Source of the DNA: an uncultured bacterium
Lineage (GTDB): Bacteria; Verrucomicrobiota; Lentisphaeria; Victivallales; Victivallaceae
Assembly (NCBI GenBank): GCA_900551245.1
Contig: URVC01000014.1
Location: forward strand, 1 to 64,000
DNA length: 64,000 bases
Direction: 5' to 3'
Positions 53,922 to 63,896 of this stretch are shown here, piece by piece. The notes beneath the pieces were generated by a model that had not been told where the DNA came from, searched no databases, and saw nothing but the letters and a program-made list of their open reading frames with translations. The position numbers and the translations under genes are program-made. The stretch's first letter is position 1. Every line of letters begins with the position of its first letter.

Positions 53922-54929
53922 ATGCAATCCCAACTCGAACAGCTCCCGGAGGAGATCGCGCAGCTCGGCGGCGCGTTCGCTCTTCTCCGCGCGGAAATCG
54001 GCAAGGCGGTGATCGGCCAGGAGGCGGTCATCGAAGCGGTGCTGGCCGCCCTGCTTGCCGGCGGCCACTGCCTGCTGCAGGGGGTGCCCGGGCTGGCCAA
54101 GACACTGCTGGTGCAGAGCCTCGGCCAGGCGCTGGCGCTCGACTTCCGCCGCGTCCAGTTCACGCCGGATCTGATGCCGGGGGACATCACCGGCAGCGAC
54201 ATTCTCGACGAGGAGCCGGGCAGCGGGCGGCGCGAACTGCGCTTCATCCCCGGGCCGGTCTTCACCAATCTTCTGCTGGCCGACGAGATCAACCGGACGC
54301 CGCCGAAGACCCAGGCGGCGCTGCTGGAGGCGATGCAGGAGCGGCAGGTCTCCAACCACGGCGTGCGCAATCCGCTGCCGCGCCCCTTCTTCGTGCTGGC
54401 GACGCAGAATCCGATCGAGCAGGAGGGCACCTATCCGTTGCCGGAGGCGCAGCTCGACCGCTTCATGTTCCTGATCAAGCTCACCTATCCGGAGCGCGAT
54501 CAGGAGATTGCGATTCTGCGCGAGACCACCGGCAACAGCCGTCCGCAGCCGCAGCCGGTGCTCGACGCGGAGATGCTGCTTCACTTTCAGAAGTGCGTGC
54601 GTTCGATTCCGGTGAGCGACCATGTGATCGCCTACTGTGCCGATCTTGCCCGGATGTCGCGGCCGGAGAATCCGGACGCGCCTGACTTCATCCGCGAAAA
54701 CCTCTCCTACGGCGCCGGTCCCCGGGCGGGGCAGTACCTTCTGCTGGCGGCGCGCGCCGCCGCCGCGCTGGAGGGGCGGATCAACGTGAGCTGTGCCGAC
54801 GTGCGCCGCTTCGCGCCGGAGGTGCTGCGCCACCGCATCGCCTGCAACTTCCACGCGGTCGGCGAGAACCTGACCAGCGACATCCTCGTCGAAAAGCTGA
54901 TGGAAGCGGTTCCGGAGAGCGCCGAATAA
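53922..54929 (+). CDS. MoxR-family AAA+ ATPase
   Basis: A 335-residue ATPase. Walker A GVPGLAKT is at residues 54-61, Walker B LLLADE ends at residue 122, followed by INRTPPKTQAALLEAMQE. Sensor 1 is in FFVLATQNPIEQEGTYPLPEAQLDRFMF, and the C-terminal lid ends in the helical domain (YGAGPRAGQYLLLAARA). MoxR ATPases act as chaperones that activate partner proteins, often those with DUF58 or von Willebrand domains, as found directly downstream. AGGAG precedes ATG. One base separates it from the next gene. Confidence 0.95.
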   Translation: MQSQLEQLPEEIAQLGGAFALLRAEIGKAVIGQEAVIEAVLAALLAGGHCLLQGVPGLAKTLLVQSLGQALALDFRRVQFTPDLMPGDITGSDILDEEPGSGRRELRFIPGPVFTNLLLADEINRTPPKTQAALLEAMQERQVSNHGVRNPLPRPFFVLATQNPIEQEGTYPLPEAQLDRFMFLIKLTYPERDQEIAILRETTGNSRPQPQPVLDAEMLLHFQKCVRSIPVSDHVIAYCADLARMSRPENPDAPDFIRENLSYGAGPRAGQYLLLAARAAAALEGRINVSCADVRRFAPEVLRHRIACNFHAVGENLTSDILVEKLMEAVPESAE

Positions 54930-54930
54930 G

Positions 54931-55842
54931 ATGAAACGCGAAGCCGCCACCGGATTCACCTACCTGCCGGCCCGGACCCTGGAAAATCTCAAGGGGATCG
55001 AGCTGGTCGCCCGTTCGCTGGTCGAGGGGGCACTGCTCGGGTTGCACCGCTCGCCGTACCACGGATTCTCCTCGGAGTTCGCCGGGGACCGCAAGTACGC
55101 CCCGGGCGATTCGATCCGCTATCTGGACTGGAAGGCGCTGGCGCGCAGCGGCAAATACTACATCAAGGAGTTCGAGGAGGAGAGCAACCTCAAGAGCTAC
55201 ATCCTGCTCGACAGTTCCGGCTCGATGGCGATGAGCGACCCGGCGGGGCATCCGGTCAAATTTCACTACGCCTGCTATCTCGCGGCGGCCTTCTGCTACC
55301 TCATGTACCAGCAGCGGGATGCGTCGGGGCTCTTCGTCTACTCCGACCGGATTCTGCGGGCCTCGCCGGCGCGGGCGGGGCGGGCGAACCTCACCGCACT
55401 GCTCGGCACGCTCGAATCGCTCAAGCCGGAGGGGGCGACCCGGAACGGCGCCTGTCTGCGGCAGATCGCCGAACAGCTGCCGCGCCGTTCGCTGGCGATC
55501 CTCTTCTCGGACTTCTTTTCGCTCGACGGGGATTTTGCTCCGGCATTGCGGTTGCTCCGGTTCAAGCAGTGCGAAGTGATCCTCTTTCAGGTGCTCAACG
55601 ACGCGGAGCTCCATTTCCCCTACCGCGGGCGGGTGGAGCTGCAGGATCTGGAGAGCGGGCAGCGGCTGGAGCTGGAGGCGGAGCCGGTTCGCGACGCCTA
55701 CCTCAAGCGGCTGGAAACGCACAACCGCAAGCTCCGGAACCTCTGCGATTCGATGAATTTCATGTTTGAGACGCTGTCGAGCTCGACGCCGTTCGAGCGG
55801 GCGCTGGCGGCGTACTTCGCAAAACGGGAGAAGCTGTTCTGA
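54931..55842 (+). CDS. DUF58 (von Willebrand-like) protein
   Basis: A 303-residue cytoplasmic protein. The DUF58 signature is YHGFSSEFAGDRKYAPGDSIRYLDWKALARSGKYYIKEFEEE (residues 43-84), followed by a von Willebrand A-like domain with MIDAS residues Asp94, Ser96 and Ser98 in LLDSSGSM. No membrane helix is seen. It is the usual partner of MoxR and of the membrane vWA proteins encoded next. Its stop overlaps the next start by one base. Confidence 0.93.
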   Translation: MKREAATGFTYLPARTLENLKGIELVARSLVEGALLGLHRSPYHGFSSEFAGDRKYAPGDSIRYLDWKALARSGKYYIKEFEEESNLKSYILLDSSGSMAMSDPAGHPVKFHYACYLAAAFCYLMYQQRDASGLFVYSDRILRASPARAGRANLTALLGTLESLKPEGATRNGACLRQIAEQLPRRSLAILFSDFFSLDGDFAPALRLLRFKQCEVILFQVLNDAELHFPYRGRVELQDLESGQRLELEAEPVRDAYLKRLETHNRKLRNLCDSMNFMFETLSSSTPFERALAAYFAKREKLF

Positions 55843-57578
55843 TGCTCGACTGGGGCGCACCGCATCTGCTCTGGATTCTGCCGGCGGTCTGGCTGGCGGC
55901 TCTGGTACTGCACCTCTATTTCCGGCGGCGCCGGATGGTGGTGTGCTTCTCCGACCTCGAATTCTTTCTGCGCGACGAACACCATCCGGCGATGCGCCGC
56001 CGTCTGCGGGATCTTTTGAAACTGCTGGTGCGCTTTCTCATTCTGACACTGCCGGTTCTCGCGGTCGCCCAGCCGCGGCTGCGTGGAATCGCTCCGCCGG
56101 GCGGCGGCGGTGCGGTGCGCCGGGCGATCGTGCTGGACGATTCCTTCTCGATGGAGCGGAAACTCCCGGCGGGTGAGACCGCGTTTCAGGCGGCACAGCG
56201 CACCGCGCTCTCCCTGCTCGATGGATTTGACGACGGGGGGGAGACGGCGCTCTTCTTCTCCTCCGCCCGGCCCGGCGTACTGCCGACCGCCGACCGCGAC
56301 AAGGTGCGGCAGGCGATTCGGGAGGCGAAGACGGCTCCGCGCGCCGGAACGCTTGCCGAAACGCTCGCCGAAGCGGTCCGGACGGTGCGGGATGGCGAGG
56401 TGTTCCTCCTCTCCGACTTCCAGAAGAGCACCCTTGGCAGCTGGAGCGAAGCAAAAGAGGCGCGCATCTACGCCCTGCCGCTGCGGGGGCGCGAGGACAA
56501 TCTCTCGGTGGAAATCGCCGGATTCTCCGAACTGCCCCGCCGTGCCGGGGTGCGCCGGATTCTCCGGGCGAAGGTGGCCAACCATTCGAACCGCCCGGTC
56601 GAGAGCCGGGTGGAGTTCCTGCTCCACTCCCGTCCGGCCGGGGAGCGCCTGCTGAGCCTGGCGCCGGGGGAGTGGACCGAGGTCGCCTTCGAATTCGCCC
56701 CGCCGGCGGGAGAGTGTGCCGGGAGCGTCGCGGTCGAAGATGAGAACATCCCCGGCGACAACCGGGCGACCTTCTCCTTCCGCGTTGCGGAAACTCTGCC
56801 GGTCGCGCTGGTGCGCGGCGGCGGGCGCATGCCGGACCCCTTCTACTTTCTGCGCTACGCGCTCGATCCCGGCGGCGACGGGCGGTTCGGCGTCCGTTTC
56901 GAGGAGCTCTCTCCGGCGGAACTCGGTTCCGGGGATCTCCGCCGCTTCGGCCTGGTGATCGTCGCCGGAACGGTGCCGGAGGCCCGTTGCGATGAATTCG
57001 TGAAGAACGGCGGACGGCTCTGGCGGCTCCCCGCTCCGGAGGCGAAGGCGGTTCCGGCCGCCGGAAAGAAGGCCGCGTTCGCTGGAGCGCTCGCGCCGCT
57101 CAACGACCTGCTGGAGATGGATTTTGTCGAGTGGAAACAGATTGTGCCGCCCGCCGTTCCGGCGGGGGCGGAAACGTGGCTCCGCTTCGGTGACGGCACC
57201 CCGTTGCTGACGGCGCGTCGGCTCGGCGACGGCATCCGGTTCGACAGCGCGTTTGACCTGCGCAGCCGCGCGTCGAACTGGCCGCTTCTGCGCTCCTTCC
57301 CGGTAGCGATGGCGAAACTGGTCGAAGCGATGGCGCCGGACGATGGATCCTCCGTCACCCGCAGTGAGCCGGCGGGCGCGGAATCGGAACCGGCCGCCGC
57401 CTCCGCCGCGGAACTGCGCCGCACCCTGCCCGGGGTGCGGGAACTGCGGCTGGACGGCGACTGGCGTCTGCGGCTCGAGGAGCTCCGGCGCGGCACTGAA
57501 CTGGCCGGCTGGCTGTTGCTGGCGGCGCTGCTGCTCTTCGGCGTCGACTGCTGGATGTGCAGAAAGGAGGCCGCATGA
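55842..57578 (+). CDS. BatA-like membrane protein with von Willebrand A domain
   Basis: A 578-residue protein. The N-terminal BatA-type region has two hydrophobic segments (about 8-27 and 60-78) enclosing a basic loop (FRRRRMVVCFSDLEFFLR). The vWA domain follows, with MIDAS Asp99, Ser101 and Ser103 in VLDDSFSM. A long beta-rich region comes next (about 220-540), then a final membrane helix (about 550-570). It would sit in the inner membrane with its domains on the outer face. The next start overlaps its stop as ATGA. Confidence 0.88.
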   Translation: MLDWGAPHLLWILPAVWLAALVLHLYFRRRRMVVCFSDLEFFLRDEHHPAMRRRLRDLLKLLVRFLILTLPVLAVAQPRLRGIAPPGGGGAVRRAIVLDDSFSMERKLPAGETAFQAAQRTALSLLDGFDDGGETALFFSSARPGVLPTADRDKVRQAIREAKTAPRAGTLAETLAEAVRTVRDGEVFLLSDFQKSTLGSWSEAKEARIYALPLRGREDNLSVEIAGFSELPRRAGVRRILRAKVANHSNRPVESRVEFLLHSRPAGERLLSLAPGEWTEVAFEFAPPAGECAGSVAVEDENIPGDNRATFSFRVAETLPVALVRGGGRMPDPFYFLRYALDPGGDGRFGVRFEELSPAELGSGDLRRFGLVIVAGTVPEARCDEFVKNGGRLWRLPAPEAKAVPAAGKKAAFAGALAPLNDLLEMDFVEWKQIVPPAVPAGAETWLRFGDGTPLLTARRLGDGIRFDSAFDLRSRASNWPLLRSFPVAMAKLVEAMAPDDGSSVTRSEPAGAESEPAAASAAELRRTLPGVRELRLDGDWRLRLEELRRGTELAGWLLLAALLLFGVDCWMCRKEAA

Positions 57579-59614
57579 TCTCGTTTGCTCCCCTGGTGCC
57601 GGTCTGGCTGCTGCTGCTCTCGCTCGCCGCGGTGGGATACTGTATTTTCCGCACGACGACGCGCCGCCGTCTCCGGCTGGTCTGCTGGCTTCTGGCTGGA
57701 CTTCTCGCGTTCATGGCGGCCAATCCGGTGGTGATCCTCCGCCGTCCGGACGACCGGACCGGCCGGGTGGCGGTGCTGGTGGACTCCTCGCTTTCGATGG
57801 GCGTCCGCGACGCCGGAAGCGGGGAGTCGCGGTTCGCCGCGGCCGACGAATTTGCCCGGCAGCTGCTCCGCCGCTTAGGGAACGACGTTCCGGTCACCCG
57901 GTTCGACTTCGACTGGCAGTTGCGGGAGGAACACGCTGATGAGCCTGCCGGAGCGGCCCACTTCCGGGGGGCGTTCGCCGCGCTCGACCGCCGGTACGGC
58001 GCGGGAGCGCTCGCGGCGACGGTTCTTCTCACCGACGGCGGAGACCTTTCCGGCCACCGGGTGGAGAGCTCGGATTCCCCGGTGTTCGCGGTGAAATTCG
58101 GCAGTGAACTCAACGCGGCGCCCAACCTCTCCTTCGGCGAGTTCCGGGTGCCGGAGACGGCGCGCGCCGGAGCGTCGCTCGATCTGCGAATTCCGGTGAC
58201 GCTCACCGGGTTCGAGGCGCCGCGGCAGGTCGAATTCAAACTGCTGGTCGACGGCGAACCGGCGGCGTCCGAAGGGTTCGAACTGCGTCCGGGCGAGACC
58301 CGGCAGATTCCGGTGAAGGCGGAGCTCGCCATGGCCGGACTTCACCGCCTCACCTTTGAACTTGCTCCGCTCCCGGGCGAAGTGACCGCGCTGGACAACC
58401 GCCGCACCGCCGCGGTCGACGCCGAGCCGGACTCCCGCTTCACGCTGATCTCGTTCGCGCGGCTCTCCACCGGGTTCCGGCCGCTGGTCCGCTTCTTCAC
58501 CCGGAGCAAGGCGGATTTCACCGCGCTCTATCCGGCCGGAGCGGCGGGCGGCGTCCGCCGGATCGGTTCGAATGCCGGGAAGGGGTTCGAAAACGGCCTG
58601 CCGACCATGGCGGAGGCGCTGAAACCGGTCGGCATGCTGATCCTCGGCGACTTCGACGAAGCCGCCGGTTCGCGCGAACAGCTCGCGGCCGTCGAATCCT
58701 ACGTCGAGCAGGGCGGCACGCTGGTTCTGCTCGGCGGCGCGGACTCCTTCTCGGTGACGCCGGGTTCGCCCGCGGCCCGACTGCTCCCCTTCACGCCGTC
58801 GGCGCAGAAACTGCCCGACGTGCCGCTGGAGATCACCGCGCCGGAGGAGAGCCCCTTCGCGGGCCGGTTCGCTCCGGGCTCGGTTCGCGGGCTCCGCGCG
58901 GTCGAATCGCTCAAGCCGGGCGCGTCGGTTCTGCTCCAGGCGGGGGAGTTCCCGCTGGTGGTCGCCATGCCCTACGGCCGGGGCCAGGTGGCGGCGATTC
59001 TGTCGCCATCGCTCCCGCTGTGGGGGAAGAACGCCTCCGAGCGCGACGCCAACTTCGGCGCGTTTCTGGCGGAACTCTCCGCCTGGCTGGGCAGTCGCGC
59101 CGCCGCGCAGTGGCGCGTGGAGCTGCTTCCGGCTCTGCCGCTGCCCGGCGAGGCGGTGGCGATCCGGGTGACGCCGCCGCCGGATACGGAGGAGGTGATC
59201 GGCAGCTTCTCTGCCGGAGACGCGGCGGCGCGGACGATCCTTTTCCGACGGCAGAAGTCCGGCAATTTCCTCGGTGCCGTCACCTTTCCGGACGGGGCGG
59301 CGGGCGAGCTGGAGATTCTCGCCCGGAGCAAATCCCGCCCCGAGGCGCGCCGGGTGGTGCCGGTCGCCGTCGGGAAGGCGATGGAGGAGAGTTCCGACTT
59401 GCGCACTCTCGACGGGAACTTCCGCCGCATCGCATCTCCGGAGCGGATCTACGCCCCCGCCGACCTCGACCGGCTGGCCGCCGATCTTGCCGAACGAATT
59501 TCGCAGAGTGCGACCGAGCGGGAGTTCCGGCCGGTGTTTGAAACAATCTGGTTCCTCGCGGCGGCACTGCTGCTGGCGGGGCTCATCTGGTTCATGAGGA
59601 GGAGACTGCATTGA
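57575..59614 (+). CDS. Membrane von Willebrand/GATase-like protein
   Basis: A 679-residue protein. Two N-terminal hydrophobic segments (about 6-25 and 33-50) precede a vWA domain with Asp70, Ser72 and Ser74 in VLVDSSLSMG. A beta-rich region and then a GATase-like unit follow (MLILGDFDEAAGSREQLAAVESYVEQGGTLVLLGGADSF, about 355-395). A final membrane helix lies at about 655-675. This layout resembles the larger Bat/DUF4159-associated membrane proteins of Planctomycetes. I chose ATG 57575 because AAAGGAGG lies before it and it overlaps the previous stop. Confidence 0.83.
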   Translation: MISFAPLVPVWLLLLSLAAVGYCIFRTTTRRRLRLVCWLLAGLLAFMAANPVVILRRPDDRTGRVAVLVDSSLSMGVRDAGSGESRFAAADEFARQLLRRLGNDVPVTRFDFDWQLREEHADEPAGAAHFRGAFAALDRRYGAGALAATVLLTDGGDLSGHRVESSDSPVFAVKFGSELNAAPNLSFGEFRVPETARAGASLDLRIPVTLTGFEAPRQVEFKLLVDGEPAASEGFELRPGETRQIPVKAELAMAGLHRLTFELAPLPGEVTALDNRRTAAVDAEPDSRFTLISFARLSTGFRPLVRFFTRSKADFTALYPAGAAGGVRRIGSNAGKGFENGLPTMAEALKPVGMLILGDFDEAAGSREQLAAVESYVEQGGTLVLLGGADSFSVTPGSPAARLLPFTPSAQKLPDVPLEITAPEESPFAGRFAPGSVRGLRAVESLKPGASVLLQAGEFPLVVAMPYGRGQVAAILSPSLPLWGKNASERDANFGAFLAELSAWLGSRAAAQWRVELLPALPLPGEAVAIRVTPPPDTEEVIGSFSAGDAAARTILFRRQKSGNFLGAVTFPDGAAGELEILARSKSRPEARRVVPVAVGKAMEESSDLRTLDGNFRRIASPERIYAPADLDRLAADLAERISQSATEREFRPVFETIWFLAAALLLAGLIWFMRRRLH

Positions 59615-60726
59615 ATCGCGATCACGTTCTGTTCCGGATTCCGTTCCGTTGTGCCGCCCTCGTCGCCGCGCTGTTCACGGCGGCGGTGACGCTGTTTGCC
59701 GAACCCGCGGTGATTCTCTACTCCGACGGCAGCAGCCGGTCGGGCGAGCTTTCGATCATGGGGAACCGGCCGCTGATCCTGCGGCTCCCCGACAGCAAGA
59801 TCCAGCGGAAGTTCCAGCTGGCCGACCTCGTTTCGATCACCCAGAGCGTCGAGAGCGCGACGATGAACCGCCCCTGGCTCTACACCGAGGCGGGCAAGGT
59901 GGACAAAACCTATCTGGAAGGGAGCTACCCCTTCATCAACTTTGCAACCGAGGTGGAGCTGGTCTCCGGCGAAAAACTCAAGGGGCATCTGATCTCGCTC
60001 GCCTTCCGTCTGCGCGGCGGACAGGGGAACGGGAAACTCTTCCTCACCCGGCAGATCAAAGGCAAAGTGGGCGAGACGCTCGAGGAGAAGGTCTACCCGG
60101 TCACCATCCGCTTCCCGAAGGCGGAGAAGAGCCCGGCGAAACCGGTCACCGGCAAGCTCTCCGGCTACGGAAAACTGCAGGCGGCGACATTGCTTGACGT
60201 GGAACGCAACGTGGTCTGCCCCGGCACGGTCAAGGCGGACGGTTCCTTCCTGTTTCCGCCGCTTCTGCCGGGGAACTACGAGCTCTATCTGCGCACCGAC
60301 CGCTTTCTGCTCTACGGCCTCGCCGGAAAACCGGTCAAGCCGGAGGAGCTCGACGGAATCCGCCGGGTCGTTCCGCTGGCCGACGACTTCTTCCCCGACC
60401 GCCGTCTGCTCGAAACCAACGGTGACGCGAAGCGGGCGCGGGCGCTTCTTTACAAGCGGCGGTCGAACTTCTACGCCGCCGAAAAACATGTGCCCGGCGG
60501 CGGCTACGTCTGGCATCTGGATATCTGGAACTTCCACTTCGACGGCGAAGCGTGGAAGCTCGACACCCGCCAGATTCCGGTGCGTTACAAACAGCCCGGC
60601 AGTGATTCCCCGCGCAAACTTCTGAAATTCGCCCGGCTCGGCCGCGTCGCGCCGGGCGATCATATCGAACTGAAAAACGGAGAAAAAGGCGAGAATGAAG
60701 GACAGTTTATCTGCAATCTTGATTGA
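59611..60726 (+). CDS. Secreted protein of the MoxR operon, unknown function
   Basis: A 371-residue precursor. The start is the TTG at 59611, which overlaps the previous stop and has GAGGAGGAG shortly upstream; no ATG offers a better choice. A signal peptide (residues about 10-30, ending TLFAEP) is followed by a beta-rich part (VILYSDGSSRSGELSIMGNRPLIL) and a segment that looks like a carboxypeptidase-regulatory-type beta domain (GSFLFPPLLPGNYELYLRT, about 210-235). No catalytic motif was recognised. It probably supplies an exported component for the neighbouring membrane proteins. Confidence 0.72.
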   Translation: MNRDHVLFRIPFRCAALVAALFTAAVTLFAEPAVILYSDGSSRSGELSIMGNRPLILRLPDSKIQRKFQLADLVSITQSVESATMNRPWLYTEAGKVDKTYLEGSYPFINFATEVELVSGEKLKGHLISLAFRLRGGQGNGKLFLTRQIKGKVGETLEEKVYPVTIRFPKAEKSPAKPVTGKLSGYGKLQAATLLDVERNVVCPGTVKADGSFLFPPLLPGNYELYLRTDRFLLYGLAGKPVKPEELDGIRRVVPLADDFFPDRRLLETNGDAKRARALLYKRRSNFYAAEKHVPGGGYVWHLDIWNFHFDGEAWKLDTRQIPVRYKQPGSDSPRKLLKFARLGRVAPGDHIELKNGEKGENEGQFICNLD

Positions 60727-63700
60727 GTTCCGCCGCTATCTCTTCCGCCGCGCGGCCGTTTCGACGCTCTTCTGCGCCGGGGCGCTGCTCGTCGCCGGCG
60801 CGTTCGCCGCGGCGGCGCTGGACAACCTCTTCGGCTGGAGCGATTCCCTGCGCTGGCTGCTCTGGGCGGCTCTGCTCTCTCTGCCCGTCGGCGGCGCCTG
60901 GCGGCTCGGCCGCGCTCTTCGGACCCTCTTCCGCCGGAGCGACCGCTCCATCGCGCTCGAACTGGAAGGGCGGCTTCACATTCCCGGCAATGCGCTGGTT
61001 AACGGGGTCGAGTTCCGCCGCCGCACCGACCTGCCCGAATCGATCCGGCGGGTCTACGCCGGATGTGCCGCCGCCGCGGCGGAGAAGCGGGAGAAGTTCC
61101 GGATTTCCCGGCTGCCGGAGTTGCGCCGTCAGGGCGGGATGCTGCTCGCGGCCGCCCTGCTCTGCGCCGGATACGCCGCGCTCTGGCCCCGCCCTGCCGC
61201 GAACGCCTTCGGCCGGATTCTCATGCCGTGGCGGGAGATCGCCCCGATCAACCGGACCGAATTCCGGGTGGAGCCCGGCGATGTGGAGATCCCTTACGGC
61301 GGAAAAGTGTTGATCCGCGCGTCGGCGCTGATCGACGGCCGCCCCCGCGCCGGATTGCGGCTGAGGGTCGAGTCGGGCGAAAGCGTTTCCAGCCTCGACA
61401 TGACCGGCCACGACCGCGGCGCCACCCGGGAGCTCTCCGGCATCACCCGCGACGCCGTCTACCGGATTGAATGCGGGCGCGACGCTTCGCGCAGTTACCG
61501 CATCCGGGTCCGTCCGGCGCCGCGCCTCGAAGCGATTGAGCTGGCCGCGACTCCGCCCGCCTACCTCGGGCTGAAAACCGGGAGTTCCACCGAGCCGCGC
61601 GGCGAATTCACCTTCTGGAAGGGGAGCAGCATCCGCTTCTCGGCCCGGCCGCCCGCCGGCTACCGGATGGAGGTGGTTCCCGGCGAACTCTTCACGCTCA
61701 CCGGCGACACGACGCTCGCCGTCACGCTGGTCGACACCGCCGACGGAATCCGCTACCCGGATTCCGCCCGCTACCTGTTGAAGTGCCGCACCGACCGCCC
61801 CCCTGCGATACGCTTTCTCAACCGCGAACGGAACTTCGAAGCGCCCGCCGGCTCCACCGTGATGCTGGAGCTTTCCGCCGAGGATGACGCGGCGCTCCGC
61901 CGGATCATCCTCACCGCCCGGCGCGAAGGGCAGAGCGCCGAAATTTGCAGTTACGATTACCCGGTTGCTCCGCCCCGCAAAACCCTCCGCGAAGCGGTTC
62001 CTTTCCGGCTGAGTTTGCGCGACTTCCCGCCGGGCAGTACGGTCGAGGTGCACGGGGCGGCGTTCGATTTCCGGCCCGATTCCCCGCCCGGAACCGCCAT
62101 GCCGCTCACCATTCATGTCACCGACCCGCTCGACGAACTGCGCCGCGCCGCTTCCAGCCAGGGCGACGGCAGGCTCTACAAGATCCTCTTTGCCATGCTC
62201 GACAAACAGGAGGCGGCGCGCAGTTTCGTCACCGTCCGGCTCCGGAACTTCCGTTACAACGACGCCCGCACGCTTTACAACCGCCAGCGGGAGATCGCCC
62301 GGCTCAGCAAATCCACCCGGCCGCTGGTGAAGTCGATGCGAAACGCCGGCGCGATTCCGGCGAAGGCCGCCGAGGCCATCGACGCGCTCGAAGGCGAGGT
62401 GTTCTCTCCGCTCGAAAAAGAGACCGCGCCCCCCTTCAACCGCTCCGGTGATGTCCTGACCCGCCACCTCAACGAAGTGGTGCTTCACCAGAGCGCCGCG
62501 ATCGACCGGCTGCGCCGCCTGCTGACCGGGCTGGCCGCCGTCCGCCGCAACTGGGAGAAGCGCGAACAGAAGAAGATGGAGGCCGCCGGAGAGAAGGAGT
62601 TCTACGAAAAACTTCAGAGTCTTCAGGAGAGACTCACCGAATTCCGCACCGAACAGAAGAAGATCATCGCGCAGACCGAGGCGTTCGACCCGGCGAAGAC
62701 CGACGACTGGAGCGAGGGCGAGGAGAAGCTCCTCGGCGACCTCGCCGCGAAGGAGGCGGAGTTCAGCCAATACTTCCGTGCCGCCTTCAACGACCTCTCC
62801 AAACTCCAGAGCCAGGACTTCTCCAACTCCGCGATGGCCGACGAGTTCGTCGAGATGTACGAAGAGCTGCAGAAGGCGGGCGACGCCCTGATCAAAAAGA
62901 AGATCGAAATCGCCACCCTCGCCGAAAACACCGCCTGCGACAGCGCCGAGGCGGTCGCCAACAACCTTGAGCGCTGGCTCGCCGACGCCAAGGACTACAT
63001 CAAGTGGATCTCCGAGGAGAACGGCGAAATGGCCGACGTCGATCTTACGGACCTGCCCGCCGAACTCACCGACATCATCGGCGATCTCATCGAAACCGAA
63101 GAGGAAATGGGCGAAGACACCTCCGACGGCACCAACTCCTTCACCTTCGACACCGACGACGGCCTCGGCTGGGGGGTCTCCGACGGCACCATCGACAGCA
63201 TGCAGGCCAAGGGGATCACCGGCAACGTATTGCCCAACAACAACGAGGTCGGCGGCCGCTCCGGCGAGGGGCGTTCCGGCAAATCCTCCGGGCAGTTCGT
63301 CGAGAAGACCGCCACCGGCAAGGGCGGACGCAAGACCCCCACCCGGCTGGTCCAGTCCCCCTTCGAAGCGGGCACGGTCGAGGACCGCTCCAACGACTCC
63401 CAGGGCGGCGCCACCGGCGGCGGCAAACAGTCCGGCGTCGGCTCCGAAGGGCTCTCCGGCACCACCCCCGACCAGGATCCCGCCATCGCCGCCCGCCTCG
63501 CCGGGGAGCAGGCCGAACTCAAACAGCGCACCCTCGCACTGCTCCGGCAGGTCAGCGCCCGCGGGCTCCCCTCCGGCGAACTCTACGCGGCTCTGCGCAA
63601 GATCGATGAACTCGCCCGGGTCGATGCCTCCTCGGAGTCCGGCGGCGCGGACATCCGCCGCATCCGGGGCGAAATCGCCGCTTCGCTGCGCCGTGCCCGC

Positions 63701-63892
63701 ACCGCCATCGACGCCGTCGCCCGCGCCGACGCCGAAACGATCCGCACCACCCGGCTGCGGAAGTTCTCCACCGGAGCCGCCGCCGCGGAAAAGATTCCGC
63801 CCGGCTTCGACGACTGGGTCGGCAGTTACTTCAAGGCGCTCGGCGCGGAGGATTCCGCGGAGCCGAACTTATCGCGTAATGACAAGGAGTAA
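60695..63892 (+). CDS. Large DUF4175-like membrane protein
   Basis: A 1065-residue protein that starts 32 bases inside the previous gene (AAAAAGGCGAGA before ATG). Two hydrophobic segments (about 20-45 and 50-68) and a third (about 148-165) anchor it. Residues 190-480 are a series of beta-sandwich repeats (PAPRLEAIELAATPPAYLGL). Residues 490-800 are long charged helices, probably coiled coil (EKREQKKMEAAGEKEFYEKL). The last 230 residues are Gly/Ser/Thr-rich and low complexity. The overall layout resembles DUF4175 proteins encoded with MoxR operons in other phyla. Confidence 0.78.
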   Translation: MKDSLSAILIEFRRYLFRRAAVSTLFCAGALLVAGAFAAAALDNLFGWSDSLRWLLWAALLSLPVGGAWRLGRALRTLFRRSDRSIALELEGRLHIPGNALVNGVEFRRRTDLPESIRRVYAGCAAAAAEKREKFRISRLPELRRQGGMLLAAALLCAGYAALWPRPAANAFGRILMPWREIAPINRTEFRVEPGDVEIPYGGKVLIRASALIDGRPRAGLRLRVESGESVSSLDMTGHDRGATRELSGITRDAVYRIECGRDASRSYRIRVRPAPRLEAIELAATPPAYLGLKTGSSTEPRGEFTFWKGSSIRFSARPPAGYRMEVVPGELFTLTGDTTLAVTLVDTADGIRYPDSARYLLKCRTDRPPAIRFLNRERNFEAPAGSTVMLELSAEDDAALRRIILTARREGQSAEICSYDYPVAPPRKTLREAVPFRLSLRDFPPGSTVEVHGAAFDFRPDSPPGTAMPLTIHVTDPLDELRRAASSQGDGRLYKILFAMLDKQEAARSFVTVRLRNFRYNDARTLYNRQREIARLSKSTRPLVKSMRNAGAIPAKAAEAIDALEGEVFSPLEKETAPPFNRSGDVLTRHLNEVVLHQSAAIDRLRRLLTGLAAVRRNWEKREQKKMEAAGEKEFYEKLQSLQERLTEFRTEQKKIIAQTEAFDPAKTDDWSEGEEKLLGDLAAKEAEFSQYFRAAFNDLSKLQSQDFSNSAMADEFVEMYEELQKAGDALIKKKIEIATLAENTACDSAEAVANNLERWLADAKDYIKWISEENGEMADVDLTDLPAELTDIIGDLIETEEEMGEDTSDGTNSFTFDTDDGLGWGVSDGTIDSMQAKGITGNVLPNNNEVGGRSGEGRSGKSSGQFVEKTATGKGGRKTPTRLVQSPFEAGTVEDRSNDSQGGATGGGKQSGVGSEGLSGTTPDQDPAIAARLAGEQAELKQRTLALLRQVSARGLPSGELYAALRKIDELARVDASSESGGADIRRIRGEIAASLRRARTAIDAVARADAETIRTTRLRKFSTGAAAAEKIPPGFDDWVGSYFKALGAEDSAEPNLSRNDKE

Positions 63893-63896
63893 AACC

